Assembly (NCBI RefSeq): GCF_020742175.1
Contig: NZ_DYXM01000147.1
Coordinates: 1-16,920, forward strand
Length of the DNA: 16,920 nt
Direction: 5' to 3'
DNA from: Dietzia timorensis
GTDB taxonomy: Bacteria > Actinomycetota > Actinomycetes > Mycobacteriales > Mycobacteriaceae
The translations under genes were made by a program, and so were the position numbers. Positions within the stretch are counted from its first letter, which is position 1. The number at the start of each line of letters is the position of its first letter. The notes beneath the pieces were generated by a model. It had not been told where the DNA came from and ran no database searches. It saw nothing but the letters and a program-made list of their open reading frames with translations. Shown here one piece after another: positions 13,685-16,920 of the stretch.

Positions 13685-14173
13685 CTACTGGCGGGGCTGC
13701 ACCGCTTGCGTCTTGGCGTTCTTCTGCGGCACGGCGAGCTTGAGATCGGACACGGAGTCGATCGTGCGCTGCGGCTTGCGGATCTTCTTCACCTTCGCAA
13801 GGCCGATGAGCGCGCAGATCACCGCGAGCAGGAGAAGCACGACGAAGATGATGAGGAAGCCGAACCAGGTCCACGTCTTCGTGCCCATCCACATCGAGAT
13901 CAGATGCGCGAACATGAAGGTGAGCGGCGGGAGCGAGAGCAGAAGGAACAGCGCCGCCGCGGCGAACATGCCGCCGCCGATGCCGGCCTTCTTGACCTGG
14001 TCGGTGACCTCGGTCTTGGCGAGCTCGATCTCCGAGCGGACGAGCGTGGATACCTGCGTCGTCGCGTTCTTCACGAGGTCGCCGATACTGGCGTCCCCGC
14101 GCTTGAGCGAATCAGCATCACGCAGCGGTATCGAGCCCTCAGGGTTCTTCACGTTGTCGTGCTCGTTGCTCAC
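13685..14173 (-). CDS. Phage holin superfamily III / DUF1469-type membrane protein
   Basis: A 162-aa membrane protein of the type annotated as phage holin family in actinobacteria; the family label comes from fold similarity and does not imply a prophage. A charged, probably amphipathic helix (30-62, including LVKNATTQVSTLVRSEIELA) precedes two membrane helices (67-92 and 103-126) and a basic tail (RxxKxxKKIRKPQ, about 127-135). Rv3669 holds this place in M. tuberculosis. Function is unknown; a membrane-remodelling or small structural role is only a guess. The start is GTG at 14173 with AAGGAG 6 bases upstream, an excellent ribosome site. It is followed by a strong terminator. Confidence 0.88.
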   Translation of the reverse strand: MSNEHDNVKNPEGSIPLRDADSLKRGDASIGDLVKNATTQVSTLVRSEIELAKTEVTDQVKKAGIGGGMFAAAALFLLLSLPPLTFMFAHLISMWMGTKTWTWFGFLIIFVVLLLLAVICALIGLAKVKKIRKPQRTIDSVSDLKLAVPQKNAKTQAVQPRQ

Positions 14174-14182
14174 GGCTTCTCC

Positions 14183-14272
14183 TTAGGGTTCTTGATGTCG
14201 TCGGCGTCCGTCCGCCGACTCGCCATTTGTGCTCGTCCGCTCATGGCCGGTGCGTCGATCTTCGCGGCCCAC
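14183..14272 (-). CDS. Possible leaderless 29-aa upstream ORF
   Basis: A GTG at 14272 lies exactly 7 bases after TATCAT (14280-14285) on the minus strand, the leaderless geometry seen elsewhere in this window. The ORF encodes 29 polar, Arg-rich residues (MGREDRRTGHERT...) and stops at TAA 14183, inside the ribosome-site region of the holin-superfamily gene, 9 bases before its start. It could be a translated leader affecting that gene, or chance; codon use cannot be judged at this length. A separate in-frame ORF that ends at 14170 overlaps in another frame and looks no better. Confidence 0.2.
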   Translation of the reverse strand: MGREDRRTGHERTSTNGESADGRRRHQEP

Positions 14273-14279
14273 TTTCGAA

Positions 14280-14285
14280 ATGATA
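14280..14285 (-). promoter_or_regulatory. Putative -10 (TATCAT) for holin-superfamily gene
   Basis: TATCAT matches TANNNT well and would start a transcript at about 14272, giving the holin-superfamily gene a leader of about 100 bases. The -35 position falls just beyond the left arm of an 11-bp inverted repeat. Confidence 0.4.
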
Positions 14286-14286
14286 A

Positions 14287-14361
14287 CCGGGCGGCCCCGC
14301 GACCATTGTCCCCAATCCTGCCACGATTGGCAGTGATGGGTGCAAAGTCCGGGCCGCCCGG
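14287..14361. repeat. 11-bp perfect inverted repeat between acs and holin-superfamily gene
   Basis: CCGGGCGGCCC (14287-14297) and GGGCCGCCCGG (14351-14361) are perfect reverse complements 53 bases apart. Between them CTGCCA/TGGCAG (14318-14323, 14328-14333) and CCAATC/GATTGG (14312-14317, 14325-14330) form competing small hairpins. On the minus strand the outer stem is followed by TTATCATTT, so it may act as an unusual acs terminator, a structured operator, or both. Confidence 0.5.
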
Positions 14362-14433
14362 GTCCATATTCGATGCGTAAATGTGTCCGCCCCCGCCCTG
14401 GGAAAAACCACAGAAGGGCCTATGACGGCGGAG

Positions 14434-16386
<1,953 letters not shown>

Positions 16387-16510
16387 TACGGCACTCCTAT
16401 TCGCCTATTTTCATTGTGCGGATGCGTCCATCACGTCGCCCGTCGGCGCGTGCGCGAAGCGAGGGGTGCGCAGCGAGACCGGGCGCGGTGCGTGGGAGCT
16501 CCACACCCGC

Positions 16511-16526
16511 TGTTGTTTGGATCACA
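16511..16526. promoter_or_regulatory. Crp/GlxR-like site upstream of acs
   Basis: TGTTGTTTGGATCACA matches TGTGA-N6-TCACA at 8 of 10 positions, with a perfect right half. It lies 125 bases upstream of the acs start, a plausible place for direct regulation of acs. Confidence 0.5.
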
Positions 16527-16622
16527 TCCGATATACATGAGGATAACCGCATCTTTGATGGAGCGGAGAAAATCGCACGTGGGACGCGCGAAAACTCCCC
16601 GGGTGGGCAGGCCGTTAATGCG

Positions 16623-16680
16623 GGTTAGTCGCGGTAAACCGACCGGCGAAGGAATCGCCGATCGGTTAGCGGGTGTAAAC
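16623..16680. repeat. GGTTAG-N6-TAAAC direct repeat framing a hairpin
   Basis: GGTTAG-N6-TAAAC occurs at 16623-16639 and 16664-16680, 41 bases apart (about four helical turns). Between them AACCGA-C-CGGCGA (16637-16649) pairs with TCGCCG-A-TCGGTT (16655-16667): two 6-bp stems with one C/A mismatch and a 5-base loop. The copies overlap the hairpin arms. No known regulator motif is recognised. Confidence 0.45.
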
Positions 16681-16760
16681 AACAGTGCCCCCGGCAATTC
16701 GGGTATCCACGAATGTCATCTACGCGAAACAAAGAAGCATTAGAGTGATTTACCAATGTG

Positions 16761-16800
16761 TAAGGCAATGTTCATATCGTGATCCGTATCACATGCCTTA
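16761..16800. repeat. 7-bp inverted repeat enclosing the Crp site
   Basis: TAAGGCA (16761-16767) and TGCCTTA (16794-16800) are perfect reverse complements, 26 bases apart. The right arm abuts the Crp palindrome directly, giving a nested palindrome. Confidence 0.45.
16778..16793. promoter_or_regulatory. Strong Crp/GlxR operator
   Basis: CGTGATCCGTATCACA matches 9 of 10 defined positions and has the perfect palindrome GTGAT-CCGT-ATCAC. It is the most symmetric Crp-type site in the window and lies 114 bases before the rightward start codon at 16907. Confidence 0.65.
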
Positions 16801-16834
16801 GGCGGTTGATCAGCGGCGATCCGCTGTCGGGTTT

Positions 16835-16840
16835 TACAAG
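16835..16840 (+). promoter_or_regulatory. Candidate Crp-dependent -10 (TACAAG)
   Basis: TACAAG with a transcription start 7 bases later (about 16847) would put the centre of the Crp site (16785.5) at about -61.5, the class I activator position. The -35 position is poor, as expected for an activator-dependent promoter. This is inference from spacing only. Confidence 0.25.
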
Positions 16841-16906
16841 GACCCGGCGTCGTCGCGCGGGTGGAGGACGTCATCTCCGCCCGCGAATCGAAACGGGAGG
16901 TTTTCT

Positions 16907-16920
16907 GTGCGTAGGTTCAA
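16907..16920 (+). CDS. Start of a rightward gene (cut by window edge)
   Basis: GTG at 16907 follows GGGAGG (16895-16900) by 6 bases, an excellent ribosome site, and opens a frame reading M-R-R-F before the edge. The basic beginning would suit a signal peptide. In M. tuberculosis the gene across from acs is the peptide-transporter binding protein dppA, so that is a possible identity, but nothing in 14 bases can prove it. Confidence 0.5.

Larger units (their letters stand above)
16387..16906. other. Divergent acs/right-edge intergenic region (520 bases)
   Basis: No gene is supported; the minus-strand ORF at 16431-16697 has random-looking sequence. The region holds two Crp-like sites (16511-16526, 16778-16793), a 12-bp interrupted hairpin (16637-16667) framed by a direct repeat (16623-16639, 16664-16680), a 7-bp inverted repeat around the second Crp site, a small AGCGG/CCGCT hairpin (16812-16825) and a candidate rightward -10. 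Confidence 0.7.

Noticed and set aside
13685..14173. Prophage remnant suggested by the holin-family label
   Set aside because: No lysin, integrase or other phage genes are present; the protein belongs to a chromosomal actinobacterial family in conserved gene order.
16431..16697. 88-codon minus-strand ORF upstream of acs
   Set aside because: No ribosome site, random-looking protein, and it spans the Crp site, hairpin and direct repeat.

Overview
This is a high-GC actinobacterial chromosome segment, almost certainly from the order Mycobacteriales (Mycobacterium/Gordonia/Dietzia/Corynebacterium relatives). The gene order matches, gene for gene, the M. tuberculosis Rv3683-Rv3667 block as I know it: metallophosphoesterase, ponA2, whiB4, two ArsA/Get3-like ATPases, a DUF4177 protein, RidA, a metallo-beta-lactamase-fold hydrolase, crp, a small membrane protein, nth, a thioredoxin-like protein, a CoA-pyrophosphatase-type Nudix protein, marP, an ephE-like alpha/beta hydrolase, a holin-superfamily membrane protein and acs. 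The genus cannot be fixed from the sequence alone. I see no phage, insertion sequence, CRISPR array, tRNA or rRNA; this is core chromosome.

Layout. 1-2811 (minus): the start of a metallophosphoesterase and the class A penicillin-binding protein PonA2. 2812-3230: divergent regulatory region. 3231-3650 (plus): WhiB4-type Fe-S regulator, closed by a strong terminator. 3750-5983 (minus): two translationally coupled ArsA/Get3-like ATPases. 6135-7636 (plus): DUF4177, RidA and MBL-fold hydrolase. 7663-8794 (minus): cAMP receptor protein (Crp/GlxR) and a 55-aa membrane protein. 8922-12632 (plus): nth, tlpA-like, Nudix and marP, each overlapping the next by 1-4 bases. 12668-14173 (minus): ephE-like hydrolase and holin-superfamily protein. 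14434-16386 (minus): acetyl-CoA synthetase. 16387-16906: a 520-base divergent regulatory region, then the first codons of a rightward gene cut by the window edge.

Themes. The block groups cell-envelope and stress functions (PonA2, MarP, EphE-like, holin-like), redox and Fe-S functions (WhiB4, thioredoxin-like, Nth), metabolite repair or clean-up (RidA, Nudix, MBL) and cAMP-linked acetate metabolism (Crp, Acs). The best Crp-type palindromes lie in the acs/right-edge intergenic region and in the ponA2/whiB4 region, so Crp may act on its own neighbourhood.

The most notable direct observations are: (i) marP appears to start at a CTG codon in a CTGA overlap behind a near-perfect Shine-Dalgarno; (ii) at least six transcription-unit-leading genes carry a TANNNT hexamer exactly 6-7 bases before the start codon, the geometry of leaderless mRNAs; (iii) the ephE-like hydrolase has glycine where the nucleophile of the alpha/beta-hydrolase elbow should be; (iv) a 14-bp terminator hairpin overlaps the likely start of that same gene; (v) the acs upstream region holds two Crp-like sites, a strong hairpin and a spaced direct repeat. 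I find no evidence for a wholly new multi-gene system; the novelty is in regulation and in individual proteins.
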